A stretch of 64,000 nucleotides of DNA, from positions 1 to 64,000 of the forward strand of contig NZ_AULE01000001.1 of the NCBI RefSeq assembly GCF_000425125.1, read 5' to 3'. Numbering within the stretch: the stretch's first letter is position 1; each line of letters begins with the position of its first letter. Shown in pieces: positions 18,749 through 27,346 of this stretch. Source of the stretch: Paenibacillus taiwanensis DSM 18679 (GTDB lineage Bacteria > Bacillota > Bacilli > Paenibacillales > Paenibacillaceae). Made by a program: the position numbers and the translations under genes. The notes under the pieces were generated by a model. That model saw only the letters and a list, made by a program, of their open reading frames with translations, was not told the DNA's origin and did no database searches.

Positions 18749-19492
18749 TTATATTTTGTCCCTTATTATATGTCCTGGTTCGATCTCTATTTCTACAAAA
18801 CCTGCCATCGCTTGCGGCAAATAATCAATTTCATGATTACTACCTATCACTATAATGTTCCGCATATCGCCCTCGCCTCCACCAGGTAGCAGAAATGCTT
18901 TCGTGAAGGCATACGTTTCACACAATGTTGTATGGATTGCCTCCATATATTTATCTCGTTTCGCTTTTCCCATTAGATTCATAATGAGGGTTCCATTAGA
19001 TTTAAGCTTTTGTTTCGTTAATTCAAAAAATTGCAAAGTTGTCAGATGATGTGGCGTCCCCTCTTTGGTGAAAGCATCTAAAACAATGTAATCCAACGTA
19101 TGAGGTGCTTGCTCGCCAAGTATGGAACGCCCGTCCCCAATAACAACGTTAGATTTATTGAAATTAAAATAATCTCTGCTCATTTGCAACACCAGCTCAT
19201 CCAATTCCACAACCGTCACTTGTTTGTCAGCCCAATAGCCCGAAATCGTCCCGATCCCATGTCCGATCATAAACAAACTTTTAAATGAGAAAGAGTTGCA
19301 CTCTATTAAATGGATAATGGCGCGTGGATATTCCAGCACGATTCGTTTGGGATCTTTAAGATCTATTGCCCCTTGAACAGCCTCATCCGAAAATTGCATA
19401 CATCTAAATTTGCCCATTTCACCATACAATTGATTCACTTCACACACTGTAATCTCTTGATACAAACTAGCTTGTTTTGTTAATTGATGCAC
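18749..19492 (-). CDS. spermidine synthase-like methyltransferase-fold protein
   Basis: This is about 247 residues. The GTG at 19492 is preferred because AAGGAG lies ten bases upstream, whereas the TTG at 19501 is too close to the same site. The Rossmann core shows SLFMIGHGIGTISGYW, VTVVELDELVL, VVIGDGRSIL and LDYIVLDAF, the order found in polyamine aminopropyltransferases. The N-terminal beta-hairpin domain is reduced, as in the many spermine/spermidine synthase-domain proteins that are not true aminopropyltransferases. No speD or other polyamine gene is adjacent, so the substrate is open. Confidence 0.85.
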   Translation of the reverse strand: MHQLTKQASLYQEITVCEVNQLYGEMGKFRCMQFSDEAVQGAIDLKDPKRIVLEYPRAIIHLIECNSFSFKSLFMIGHGIGTISGYWADKQVTVVELDELVLQMSRDYFNFNKSNVVIGDGRSILGEQAPHTLDYIVLDAFTKEGTPHHLTTLQFFELTKQKLKSNGTLIMNLMGKAKRDKYMEAIHTTLCETYAFTKAFLLPGGGEGDMRNIIVIGSNHEIDYLPQAMAGFVEIEIEPGHIIRDKI

Positions 19493-19638
19493 ATTAAGCA
19501 ATCTCCTTAACCTGATAAACAGGCATGATGTTATACGCCAGCCATCCTACTTATCCATAGCTGCAACCGACAGCCGTTTCTATAGCTCCAATTTAATGGG
19601 TGAGCATAAACGTTAACAGACGTGATACGGCAGCAGCT

Positions 19639-21252
19639 TCATTCACCTGAACCACACGCTACCAACTGCCCCCGATCCACATCCCAACGCCAACGACTAG
19701 CTGATCCGTGTAGATGTATGCCTCCATACCATTCATCTATTCCATTTAAATGTACGCGGTCCTTTTTCCCCGCCAGCACCTGTTGCCCCCGTTCGGTCAG
19801 CTTCACTTGGCAATGTTGAAAAGTCGGCGGATAGTTCCTGTAATCCGGAAGCCCCTCTCCCCCTTCAATATGCAGCAGCGGATATGCTCCTTGTAACAAG
19901 CCCGCCATGTGTCGCCAATATTGCAGGTCTCCCAGCCCCAGCCCATTCAATGTGTCCCCAATTTGCCGGAACAGTTCTGTCGGGGCGCTTACGCCACTGC
20001 TGACCAACTCCAGCGTTGCCTGCTCGACGACGCCGAGGCCGTTGTAGGTAGATGGCAGCCGTGATAAATGAAGGCGAAATGCATCACGTACAAACGGCAG
20101 CGCTGCCGTCTGCTCCCCTTCAAGTAAGGCAAAAAGTTGATCTGGCTCAGATGAACAATACGCTTCCCATACGTTCACACCTGTCTTTAGCTCTGCTTGG
20201 CCTATAGCTTGCCAAGTACCCGATAGTGTTTTCATTTGATCAACGGACAGTTGTCCTAGCCCCCTAAAGAGCTGAATACCAGGATAGGCCCCCATACATA
20301 ATAAGCTGAGCTTCGTATTTCCGAGCGGTCTTTCCGCAAACCAGTGCAGCAAGCAGCATAACATCGTCTGGTCAAATAAATCATGCTCAAACCAGAGCAC
20401 AATCTCATCATATTGATGAAAATTGGCCAACTGGTTCTCCTGTGCTTCACTTCCACGAATAAATTCTAGTCTAGGAATACCTAGCGCCTGCTCTAAATAG
20501 CTTGCACGCAACGAGCGATTCGGATATGTCGCAGGATCCACAAATACAGGACCTTCCGGATACACCTCTCTCCAGACTAAAATATCTCCCTGAACGACAC
20601 CTTGACGCAGCGTCTCAGCTACGTGATCCCCATTTACAATATGAAGCATTCGAGTCCCTCCTTCGTAAAGATGATGAAACATGGACACAAAATCAGCTAT
20701 CGGCAGCGTCCCTTTTAATTTGCTGCGTGCATCAAACAATCTTTTTTTGAGCGTAGCTACAGGTATATTCAAATAAGCGGATATTTCCTGTAAGGAATAG
20801 CCATGAAAATAAAATAACTGCACGGCTATACGCATATTAGCTGATAGCTGCGCTACACAAGCATGCAGCTGCTCCAACAGCATCCTTTGTTCTGCGATCT
20901 CTGCTACGTCAGAACCTTGCGCCTTCACTTGAAGGGTATCATCCATCGGCACGAATTGAAGCTGCTTTCTGCGGTATTGGCGGTGACATTGGCGGATCAC
21001 TATCGTTTTAAACCATGCGGGAAAAGCAGCCGGTTCCCGTAATTTACTTAAATGAAGATACGCTTCCGTAAACGCTTCTTGTACCGCATCCTCCGCCAAA
21101 TACGAATCACGCAGCTTATCATAGGCGATGGCATATGCCATGACGGAATAATGCGACATAACCTGCTCAAATGCGGTCCTATCTCCTTGCCGGGCCTCAT
21201 CAATCCACTGCAACACGTCCTTTGCTGCCTCCTTTCGATTGTACACGATCAT
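19639..21252 (-). CDS. ECF-like sigma factor fused to a DUF1835 domain
   Basis: The protein has 537 residues; the ATG at 21252 follows AAAGGTGG. Residues 1-190 are a sigma-70 family factor: region 2 (YAIAYDKLRDSYLAEDAVQEAF) and region 4 (RIAVQLFYFHGYSLQEISAYL, VATLKKRLFDARSKL). A second complete module begins near residue 202 with MLHIVNGDHVAETLR and runs to the end. It matches the DUF1835 type (GDILVWREVYPEGPVF, IVLWFEHDLFDQTMLCCLLHWF). The fusion is continuous, with no stop or frameshift at the join. How a DUF1835 module would control a sigma factor is unknown. It might be a ligand-sensing or enzymatic partner. No anti-sigma gene is nearby. Confidence 0.9.
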   Translation of the reverse strand: MIVYNRKEAAKDVLQWIDEARQGDRTAFEQVMSHYSVMAYAIAYDKLRDSYLAEDAVQEAFTEAYLHLSKLREPAAFPAWFKTIVIRQCHRQYRRKQLQFVPMDDTLQVKAQGSDVAEIAEQRMLLEQLHACVAQLSANMRIAVQLFYFHGYSLQEISAYLNIPVATLKKRLFDARSKLKGTLPIADFVSMFHHLYEGGTRMLHIVNGDHVAETLRQGVVQGDILVWREVYPEGPVFVDPATYPNRSLRASYLEQALGIPRLEFIRGSEAQENQLANFHQYDEIVLWFEHDLFDQTMLCCLLHWFAERPLGNTKLSLLCMGAYPGIQLFRGLGQLSVDQMKTLSGTWQAIGQAELKTGVNVWEAYCSSEPDQLFALLEGEQTAALPFVRDAFRLHLSRLPSTYNGLGVVEQATLELVSSGVSAPTELFRQIGDTLNGLGLGDLQYWRHMAGLLQGAYPLLHIEGGEGLPDYRNYPPTFQHCQVKLTERGQQVLAGKKDRVHLNGIDEWYGGIHLHGSASRWRWDVDRGQLVACGSGE

Positions 21253-21450
21253 AGTGCCACCTTTGGCGTTAAAGGTTACATGGATATTTCAAGTTGCCCC
21301 TTTTTAAGCGGGAAATAGAAGGAATTCAGCAATTGAAATCGAATATCACTTGTAGTATTGCTTATTGAACATTTGGAGGTTCTAATTTTGTTACTTTACT
21401 TTTGATAGGTACCACTTGTATAACATTACCTTCTTAGGAGTTGATTTATA

Positions 21451-21855
21451 GTGAAATATACAAACTCACTCGACAGTATTTCTGCTGATAGGTTACATGG
21501 CTTTTTTGTGGATTGGCCTAATCCCCCCTCTCCCGAAACTCATCTCAAATTGTTAAAGAACAGCAGTCACGTCATGCTGGCCATTGATGAGCAAACAGAT
21601 CAAGTTGTTGGATTTATTACGGCGATAAGCGACGGTATTTTATCGGCTTATATTCCATTCCTTGAAGTTATTCCTGCGTACAAAAATAAAGGTATAGGCA
21701 CGGAATTAGTAAGCCGAATGCTAAAAGAACTCGATGACATATATATGATTGATTTATGTTGTGACGATGACGTCGTTCCTTATTATGACAAGTTCGGCAT
21801 GACTCGTACAAACGGGATGATCGTAAGGAATTATAAAAGGCAATCCGGAATTTAA
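21451..21855 (+). CDS. GNAT-family N-acetyltransferase
   Basis: The 134-residue protein has a GTG start with TAGGAG ten bases upstream. It shows the GNAT acetyl-CoA motif LEVIPAYKNKGIGTELVSRML (R/Q-x-x-G-x-G/A variant NKGIGT) and a C-terminal PYYDKFGMTRTNG, typical of small single-domain acetyltransferases. The substrate cannot be predicted. It is monocistronic, closed by a strong terminator. Confidence 0.88.
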   Translation: MKYTNSLDSISADRLHGFFVDWPNPPSPETHLKLLKNSSHVMLAIDEQTDQVVGFITAISDGILSAYIPFLEVIPAYKNKGIGTELVSRMLKELDDIYMIDLCCDDDVVPYYDKFGMTRTNGMIVRNYKRQSGI

Positions 21856-21867
21856 TAACCTAAATGC

Positions 21868-21899
21868 TAAAACCGCTTGGAACTCGTCCAAGCGGTTTT
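21868..21899 (+). terminator. terminator between the GNAT and HxlR genes
   Basis: AAAACCGCTTGG and CCAAGCGGTTTT pair perfectly around a short loop. The A/T flanks allow it to serve both this gene and the convergent HxlR gene. Confidence 0.9.
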
Positions 21900-21958
21900 G
21901 TGTGCCTATTGGTCATAACACTATTGGTCATAACAATAGCTTACTTAAAAAGGAATGT

Positions 21959-22297
21959 TTACAACTCCAGTCCAAATCGCTTCAGCTCAATAAAAATCCC
22001 CTCCAGCCCCTTGCCTTTCTCCGTTAACGTGTATTCCACACGCGGCGGAACTTCTGGAAAAACTTCTCTTATGACTACGCCATGCTCTTCTAATTCTTTG
22101 AGGCGCAAGGAAAGTGTCTTGGGGCTAATGCCCTCCATAGATCGGAGCAAATCGCTAAACCGCATCGTTCCTTCTATAAGCAAATCGCGGATAATTAAAA
22201 ACGTCCATTTGGTTCCGATGACGTCGAGTGTTTTCGCGATTGGACATTGCTGACCGGGTGTCCCTTTGGTCAAAGTAATTTGTCCTTTATCAACCAT
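21959..22297 (-). CDS. HxlR-family transcriptional regulator
   Basis: The 112-residue winged-helix protein has the HxlR hallmark PGQQCPIAKTLDVIGTKWTFL (N-terminal Cys and CPI...GxKW) and the recognition region RFSDLLRSMEGISPKTLSLRL. The N-terminal cysteine in such proteins can sense aldehydes or quinones. It is divergent from the flavodoxin-fold oxidoreductase at 22449 and the SDR behind it, which are its likely targets. That link is from gene order. Confidence 0.92.
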   Translation of the reverse strand: MVDKGQITLTKGTPGQQCPIAKTLDVIGTKWTFLIIRDLLIEGTMRFSDLLRSMEGISPKTLSLRLKELEEHGVVIREVFPEVPPRVEYTLTEKGKGLEGIFIELKRFGLEL

Positions 22298-22448
22298 CAG
22301 TGTTCCCCATTTCTTTTTAATCTTCGTAAAGCTAATTGTAACACAATAGTTTCTTTTCGGTAACTATGTGACATATATATCACTACTTCCCAAAATATAT
22401 TAACTACCCATATACTACAATTACCCACTACACAAGGAGCTGATCCAC

Positions 22449-22997
22449 TTGAAAAATATACTTATCATTAACGGTCATCAGAAATATGAATCATCAGCGG
22501 GCAAGCTGAACCATACCTTGTTCGAACACATGGCAAGTTTCTTAAGTAAACATCATCAGGTGCAAACGACTGTCATTCAGGAGGGATACCATATCGAAGC
22601 GGAACAGCAAAAGTTTCTGTGGGCGGATATCGTCATTTATCAGACGCCGATCTATTGGTTTAGTGTCCCCGGTTTATTAAAAACGTACATGGATGAGGTG
22701 TACGCTTACGGTACTTTTTTCAAAGGTGCAGACCAATATGGCAGAGGCGGCATGTTAACAGATAAAAAATATATGCTATCTACAACGTGGAACGCACCAG
22801 AAAAAGCGTTTAACGATCCTGCTCAATTTTTTAATGGAAGCAGCCTTGACGAAGCGTTAAGTCATCTGCATCGTATCCATAGCTTCCTTGGTATGACACC
22901 TATCGAGAGTTTTACTTGTTATGACGTCATCAAAAATCCGCAAATTGATATTTTTGTTACAAATCTTGAACAGCATTTGCAAGCGACACTCGGATAA
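22449..22997 (+). CDS. MdaB/YwrO-like NAD(P)H oxidoreductase, flavodoxin fold
   Basis: The 182-residue protein starts at TTG with AAGGAG nine bases upstream. It opens ILIINGHQKYESSAGKLN (flavodoxin-like FMN loop) and contains WADIVIYQTPIYWFSVPGLLKTYMDEV and YMLSTTWNAPEKAF, characteristic of the modulator-of-drug-activity (MdaB) quinone reductase family. It probably reduces quinones or related electrophiles with FMN or FAD. The SDR gene follows after 41 bases, suggesting an operon, with HxlR divergent upstream. Confidence 0.9.
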   Translation: MKNILIINGHQKYESSAGKLNHTLFEHMASFLSKHHQVQTTVIQEGYHIEAEQQKFLWADIVIYQTPIYWFSVPGLLKTYMDEVYAYGTFFKGADQYGRGGMLTDKKYMLSTTWNAPEKAFNDPAQFFNGSSLDEALSHLHRIHSFLGMTPIESFTCYDVIKNPQIDIFVTNLEQHLQATLG

Positions 22998-23038
22998 CTG
23001 ATGAACGGATAACTATATAACCTTTAGGAGGAATTAAC

Positions 23039-23752
23039 ATGTTACAAGGTCAAAAAGTAGTCATAATCGGCGGCAGCTCCGGTATCGGATATGAAACAGC
23101 GAAACAAGTTATAGCTCAAGGCGGAGAGGTCATTATTGCCAGCCGTTCTGATCAAAAATTAAAAACGGCTCAAGCACAATTAGGCCCTCAAGTTACTGCC
23201 CTCACTGTTGATACAACACAGGAGGAACAAGTACAAGCTTTATTTAATCAAATCGGCCATTTCGATCACCTTGTAGTAACCGCGGCAGAAACATCAGGCG
23301 GTCCGTTCCTTCATACCTATACCTCGCAGTCCAGACAATTGTTCGAAAATAAATTTTGGGGGCAATATTATGCTGCAAAATATGCTGCGCCTCACATTCG
23401 CCCTGGCGGCTCGATTACGCTGTTCTCGGGTGTAGTCGCCTACAAATCAATGGTAGGCTCCTCAGCGCTTGGTGCTGTTAATGCCGCGGTATCGAATCTC
23501 GGGCAAACGCTAGCTTTAGAACTGGCTCCCCTGCGGGTAAATGTCGTATCCCCCGGTATCATTGATACACCTGCACGCAGCAAAATGTCAGAAGAAGCTC
23601 GCAATCAATTTTATGCGACGCTTGGCAGCAAGCTGCCAGTGAACCGTGTCGGTCGTGCGGAAGACGTTGCACAAAGCGTACTTTATTTGCTGCAAAATAG
23701 CTTTGTAACCGGTACGGTGCTCCATGTCGAAGGCGGACATATCTTGATTTAA
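23039..23752 (+). CDS. SDR-family oxidoreductase
   Basis: The 237-residue short-chain dehydrogenase has GGSSGIGYET at residues about 12-20, cofactor loop VTAAETSGGP and the PGIIDTP segment. The usual YxxxK is replaced: the region after SGVVAYKSMVGSSALGAVNAAV lacks the standard Tyr-x-x-x-Lys, having S-A-L-G-A-V-N instead. This places it among the atypical SDRs of this kind. AGGAGG precedes the ATG. It is probably cotranscribed with the MdaB-like gene in an HxlR-controlled stress unit. Confidence 0.87.
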   Translation: MLQGQKVVIIGGSSGIGYETAKQVIAQGGEVIIASRSDQKLKTAQAQLGPQVTALTVDTTQEEQVQALFNQIGHFDHLVVTAAETSGGPFLHTYTSQSRQLFENKFWGQYYAAKYAAPHIRPGGSITLFSGVVAYKSMVGSSALGAVNAAVSNLGQTLALELAPLRVNVVSPGIIDTPARSKMSEEARNQFYATLGSKLPVNRVGRAEDVAQSVLYLLQNSFVTGTVLHVEGGHILI

Positions 23753-23787
23753 GCCGCACGTAAGGGAAGCTCATCTCCAAAAATACA

Positions 23788-23821
23788 ACCAGCCGCTAAC
23801 CCAAGGGGATTAGCGGCTGGT
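23788..23821 (+). terminator. hairpin after the SDR gene
   Basis: ACCAGCCGCTAA and TTAGCGGCTGGT pair perfectly around a ten-base loop, 35 bases beyond the SDR stop. The T tract is missing (CATTAAAG), so termination may be weak. Confidence 0.6.
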
Positions 23822-23902
23822 CATTAAAGACCCGATAAAAGCAAATTGCTGTGTGAAACAGAGAATCTCTTCCGGGTATTACACGACAGCGACACTTACT
23901 TG

Positions 23903-24372
23903 TTATCTTACTTTCACTGGGTCGCTTTTATAATCATTGAAGTACCACTCCCCTATCCCCTTGTTGAGCGATGAAACAAATTCAAAATCGGATTCACCGT
24001 CATTGTTAATATCAAAACTAACCGATACATGAGGCTCACTAGAACCATTACCATATTTATTGATATATAAGTTTTGTACTACTTCCTGCCGAAAAGCCGT
24101 TTGATGTGTGACCAACACGGTAATCAATACTACGACGTTCTCCCCACGCAGACACAGCAATTCACCTATTATCAGCCGAGTCCCTAAAATATTTGGTTAT
24201 AGTCATCCAATGCCATTCGTATTTGTAGTCAGAGAATTTTTTGGTGTTTAATGTACCCACTGGTGAATCTATTTTTAGTCCATCCTTTATGTAGTTAGCC
24301 GTATTATCAAGTGTAAATGCTGCATTGTTGGCAACTCGACTTAGCGTGACACCTTTATCTTCTGCGTACGCT
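23903..24372 (-). pseudogene. decayed gene for a small secreted protein
   Basis: On the minus strand a frame reads AYAEDKGVTLSRVANNAAFT, then KYEWHWMTITKYFRDSADNR. It meets TGA at 24164-24162, where a tryptophan codon (TGG) is likely ancestral, because the frame continues sensibly as IAVSAWGERR. Further on, a different frame carries YINKYGNGSSEP and DINNDGESDFEFVSSLN to a stop at 23903, so a frameshift is also present. AYA just before EDKG looks like the end of a signal peptide, but upstream sequence no longer continues it; it joins an unrelated frame containing NQLEAVLKQCDSFRQK at about 24373. An 85-residue open frame at 23903-24160 is only a piece. The family is not recognised. Confidence 0.6.
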
Positions 24373-24576
24373 CGTCACAACAATCTTCTGACGGAACGAG
24401 TCGCATTGCTTCAGCACCGCTTCGAGCTGATTCATCTCCTTGTGGGGAAAATACGCCGATTCATTCGGCAGGGGGTGGGGGTAAAAGAAAGACCTTGAAG
24501 GACAAGCCCCTCAAGATCTCTACATTATTCATCAACATAATAGATCTATCTTGACGATTGCCGCCCACATCCCTCG

Positions 24577-25815
24577 TCATTTAGTTATAAAGAACCTGAC
24601 CATCTCCCTGTCCGTTTTATGCGATAAAGGAATGACTGCCAGTTCTTTACCCGTGTCTATATGGTATTGGTGAATTTCTTTCTGTCTGTCCAATGGGGCA
24701 TTTTTAACAAAGTCATATAGAATAAATAGGGAGTCGCCATCAACTTGTACCCCTGAAATCAAGCCACTTTCCTCCTTTCTTTTCATTACAAATTGTGAGC
24801 CCTGCTCAAGCCTGATTAGTGTTTCAATTTCGAACTTTTGATTAAATACAACCAATTCTCCTTCGTAAGAAACTACATATACTTTTCCGTTATGCACAAA
24901 TGTTCCGTACAAATCGAACGATTTATTGGACACTTTAATCGTTTGTTCAATAGTGCCATTTTGAGGATTAATAACTAGCATGACGGGCTGATCTTGTTTT
25001 TGCGATGGGTCATCACCTGTCATAAATACTAACAGCCGATTATTGTATAGTTGCAGAGAAGAGCCATTTTCTCTACCTACTGGATAATATCTATCTATAC
25101 TTCTAAGAGGGTAATCGGATACTAGCTTGTTCGTCTTCAGATCAACAACGTATATACCATTTGAATTTCGTTTTCCGTTAGAGTACAACACGTATGCTTT
25201 ATTATGGATCGTCACAGCTGACATAAAATAACCTGTCAATTTCAAATGATTATACACATGATCGTCATCATTCCAATAAACTAGCTCATTTCCATATTCA
25301 TGAGGAGAATAGTCCGGATGTGCACCCATATTCATAGAAAATAACAAATAGCCATTGGAATTACGTATAAATGTTGCTCCAATTGCTCTATCTTGCTCAT
25401 ATATACTAGGACCAAAAAACGATCTTATTTTCCCATCTTGGCTAATTTGAAAATGATGATGCTGTCGTTCAGATGCAATATATATATTCCCTTTCACTTT
25501 GGCAGCAAAGTCTAACTTCTTTCCTACATTCAGGCTAAGTTGACTTAATATGGCTCCCGAAGAGCTATAGGAAACCAACTCCACACCTTCCTCTAACATA
25601 TTGGAATATAAAACCAAAAATGAAGCGCCCTTAAGATTAAAATCGTGAGTATCATTTCCTAAAGCCATCGTTTCATTGCTATTCGCCACATCTAAATTGG
25701 TTGGCATAGAAGAGCTAGAATTATTGTTGTTAAAAAAGAGTCTCGCAACCATAACAACTAACAACACACCTAACAATATGCCACCTAAAATATAGAATGC
25801 TTTTTTAGTCAACAT
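24577..25815 (-). CDS. membrane-anchored beta-propeller-like protein
   Basis: The protein has 412 residues. The ATG at 25815 is chosen for GGGAG five bases upstream; the frame is open for 22 more codons. Residues about 5-27 form one membrane helix (AFYILGGILLGVLLVVMVARLFF). A Ser/Asn-rich linker follows, then repeated short beta units (GNIYIASERQ, KAYVLYSNGK, GIYVVDLKTN, RLLVFMTGDD, KVYVVSYEGELVVFN, SLFILYDF) typical of a beta-propeller facing outward. No catalytic motif is evident. It follows the split YycO-like gene by 84 bases in the same direction, so they may have formed one operon. Function unknown. Confidence 0.8.
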   Translation of the reverse strand: MLTKKAFYILGGILLGVLLVVMVARLFFNNNNSSSSMPTNLDVANSNETMALGNDTHDFNLKGASFLVLYSNMLEEGVELVSYSSSGAILSQLSLNVGKKLDFAAKVKGNIYIASERQHHHFQISQDGKIRSFFGPSIYEQDRAIGATFIRNSNGYLLFSMNMGAHPDYSPHEYGNELVYWNDDDHVYNHLKLTGYFMSAVTIHNKAYVLYSNGKRNSNGIYVVDLKTNKLVSDYPLRSIDRYYPVGRENGSSLQLYNNRLLVFMTGDDPSQKQDQPVMLVINPQNGTIEQTIKVSNKSFDLYGTFVHNGKVYVVSYEGELVVFNQKFEIETLIRLEQGSQFVMKRKEESGLISGVQVDGDSLFILYDFVKNAPLDRQKEIHQYHIDTGKELAVIPLSHKTDREMVRFFITK

Positions 25816-25898
25816 ACCGACTCCCATTATTAAGTTATTTTGTATGGAATAGTGGCTAGTGAACCCACTAAATATATCCACTAGCCACTACTTCTAGT

Positions 25899-26657
25899 TT
25901 ATGCCCGATAATAGATGACTGTATTTCCGGACTTAGCAATCTCTATTGGAGTTACTATCGGGTCAATTGTAACGTAGTCTACATCAATTCCTTGAGATTT
26001 CCACGCTTTCCAGACAAGCTGGGAGCAATAAAAAGCATCATCCCTCCAAGGATTTATAAACCACCAATTATAACTTTTACCGACTTGATTTTCTGCATAA
26101 GATGCTGCATTTGCATAATTACTGCTGGAAGCCCCTTTGACACTTAAAGCATAAACGTTAGTACGCCCACGCCAATCATTTGTATGTTTTTGCACGCCAT
26201 CTGCCGGAAAAGACTCCACTGTCAATGCAGAAACATTAGAAACTATACCAGCATGCCCAGGGTATCCAAAATCAATGCCCCAGAAGCTTGCATTGAAAGC
26301 AATCAGAATATCGCCATAGGTGCCTAGATTATTACTTAACAAGCTAACACTACTAATATGATCCGGTTTGATCCCCTTAACTGTCCCAAGGCTAGAACCT
26401 TGTCTAGCAAGTTTAATTAACCGTTGATCTGACTCGTACTTTTTGTCCAAACCACCGTTTTTTTAAAATTCGATCTCATCCTTGTTGTGTTGCTGAATAC
26501 GCTTGATATCACTTTCGGTCATTCCCGCTTTCCTCATTTGACTAACCGCGTCAATAGAGACTTTGTTACCTAATGCCGCGTCAGCATACACAGGGGATGA
26601 AAAAATCAGCGAAGTAACTAAACTAAATGCCGCCACACCCTTAATCAGTTTAATCAT
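25899..26657 (-). pseudogene. YycO/YiiX-like permuted papain-fold peptidase, split by an in-frame stop
   Basis: Two frames lie in the same register. Residues 1-64 (26657-26463) carry a signal peptide (AAFSLVTSLIFSSPVYA) and a propeptide-like KAGMTESDIKRIQQHNKDEI. After a single TAA the frame continues as KNGG and a 183-residue catalytic region (to 25899). That region holds GDILIAF, the histidine in GYPGHAGIV, AADG/SFPADGVQ and the cysteine in FYCSQLVWKAW, the circularly permuted H...E...C order of YiiX/DUF830 enzymes. A TTG at 26450 could restart translation but has no correctly spaced ribosome site. The best reading is one secreted peptidase gene with a recent nonsense change. A sequencing error cannot be excluded. 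Confidence 0.75.
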
Positions 26658-27286
26658 TGAAAATACCTCCAGATTTGATATTCTTCACAATTTAAGCTAC
26701 GTTATTTGTGTTTTATCATCAGAAGTAAGAATCAAGAAATGCACAAAGCATTAACATAATCTCAGGTGTAGGTTTAAGTGAGGATACTACTAATAAGCAA
26801 TTTCTGGGCAGGAGTGGTTATTACATTTTAGTAATTGGAGTAATCATGTGGGATATTCATGAATATGTTTTGCTGTAATCTCCTTCTTAAATTAATAACT
26901 AACCGGTTAGTTATTGTAACTTACCATAATATTCCAGTATAAGCAATAATAAATATGTTATTCATAATTTCTTAACACTGTTCTAATTGCATTTGATATT
27001 TCCATTAAGCTGACCCCTTTCTCCTGAAAACAAAAGTTAGCTTTGAAATGAGTGCGTAAAGCTAGATGAAATCGGTTAAAGGAATCCCAACATACATCCG
27101 TAAAATCTGCTGCAAATCTGCCGTATAATATTAACGAACCTTCACATCCGCCAACAGGACGGACTGATTTGACGTGTTATATATACGTAGCATCGGGTGA
27201 ATCGTGATTGGTCGGGTCCTTTTTCCCCAAGTCGCTCACATTATCACCAGAGCAACATTCGCCTAATCCATATCACTTGAAGCACG
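26658..27286. other. 630-base gene-free stretch
   Basis: No frame here has convincing coding character. The part next to the split peptidase gene (26658-26900) is AT-rich and should hold its promoter. The only strong signal is the palindrome at 26894-26915. The rest (26920-27286) shows nothing I can assign, though it may contain worn-out coding sequence. Confidence 0.6.
26894..26915. promoter_or_regulatory. 22-bp perfect palindrome, TetR-operator-like
   Basis: AATAACTAACC is followed directly by its exact reverse complement. The core TAACTAACCGGTTAGTTA has the form of TetR-family operators (inverted TAACTAACC half sites). No TetR gene is within 20 kb on either side, so this site is either an orphan left after gene loss or the target of a regulator elsewhere. 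It lies 237 bases upstream of the split peptidase gene. Confidence 0.65.
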
Positions 27287-27321
27287 AAAAAAAAGCAAGC
27301 CCCTATTACAAGAGCTCGCTT
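27287..27321 (-). terminator. terminator after the DUF4855 gene
   Basis: On the minus strand AAGCGAGCTC pairs with GGGGCTTGCTT (wobble pairs) and is followed by eight T, 25-60 bases beyond the stop codon. Confidence 0.8.
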
Positions 27322-27346
27322 CTTCAAAGTAGAACTAAAGATAGAA

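Noticed and set aside
23903-24160. 85-codon frame as an intact small gene
   Set aside because: Its N-terminal half is a shifted reading of the decayed gene around the TGA; only the C-terminal half is protein-like.
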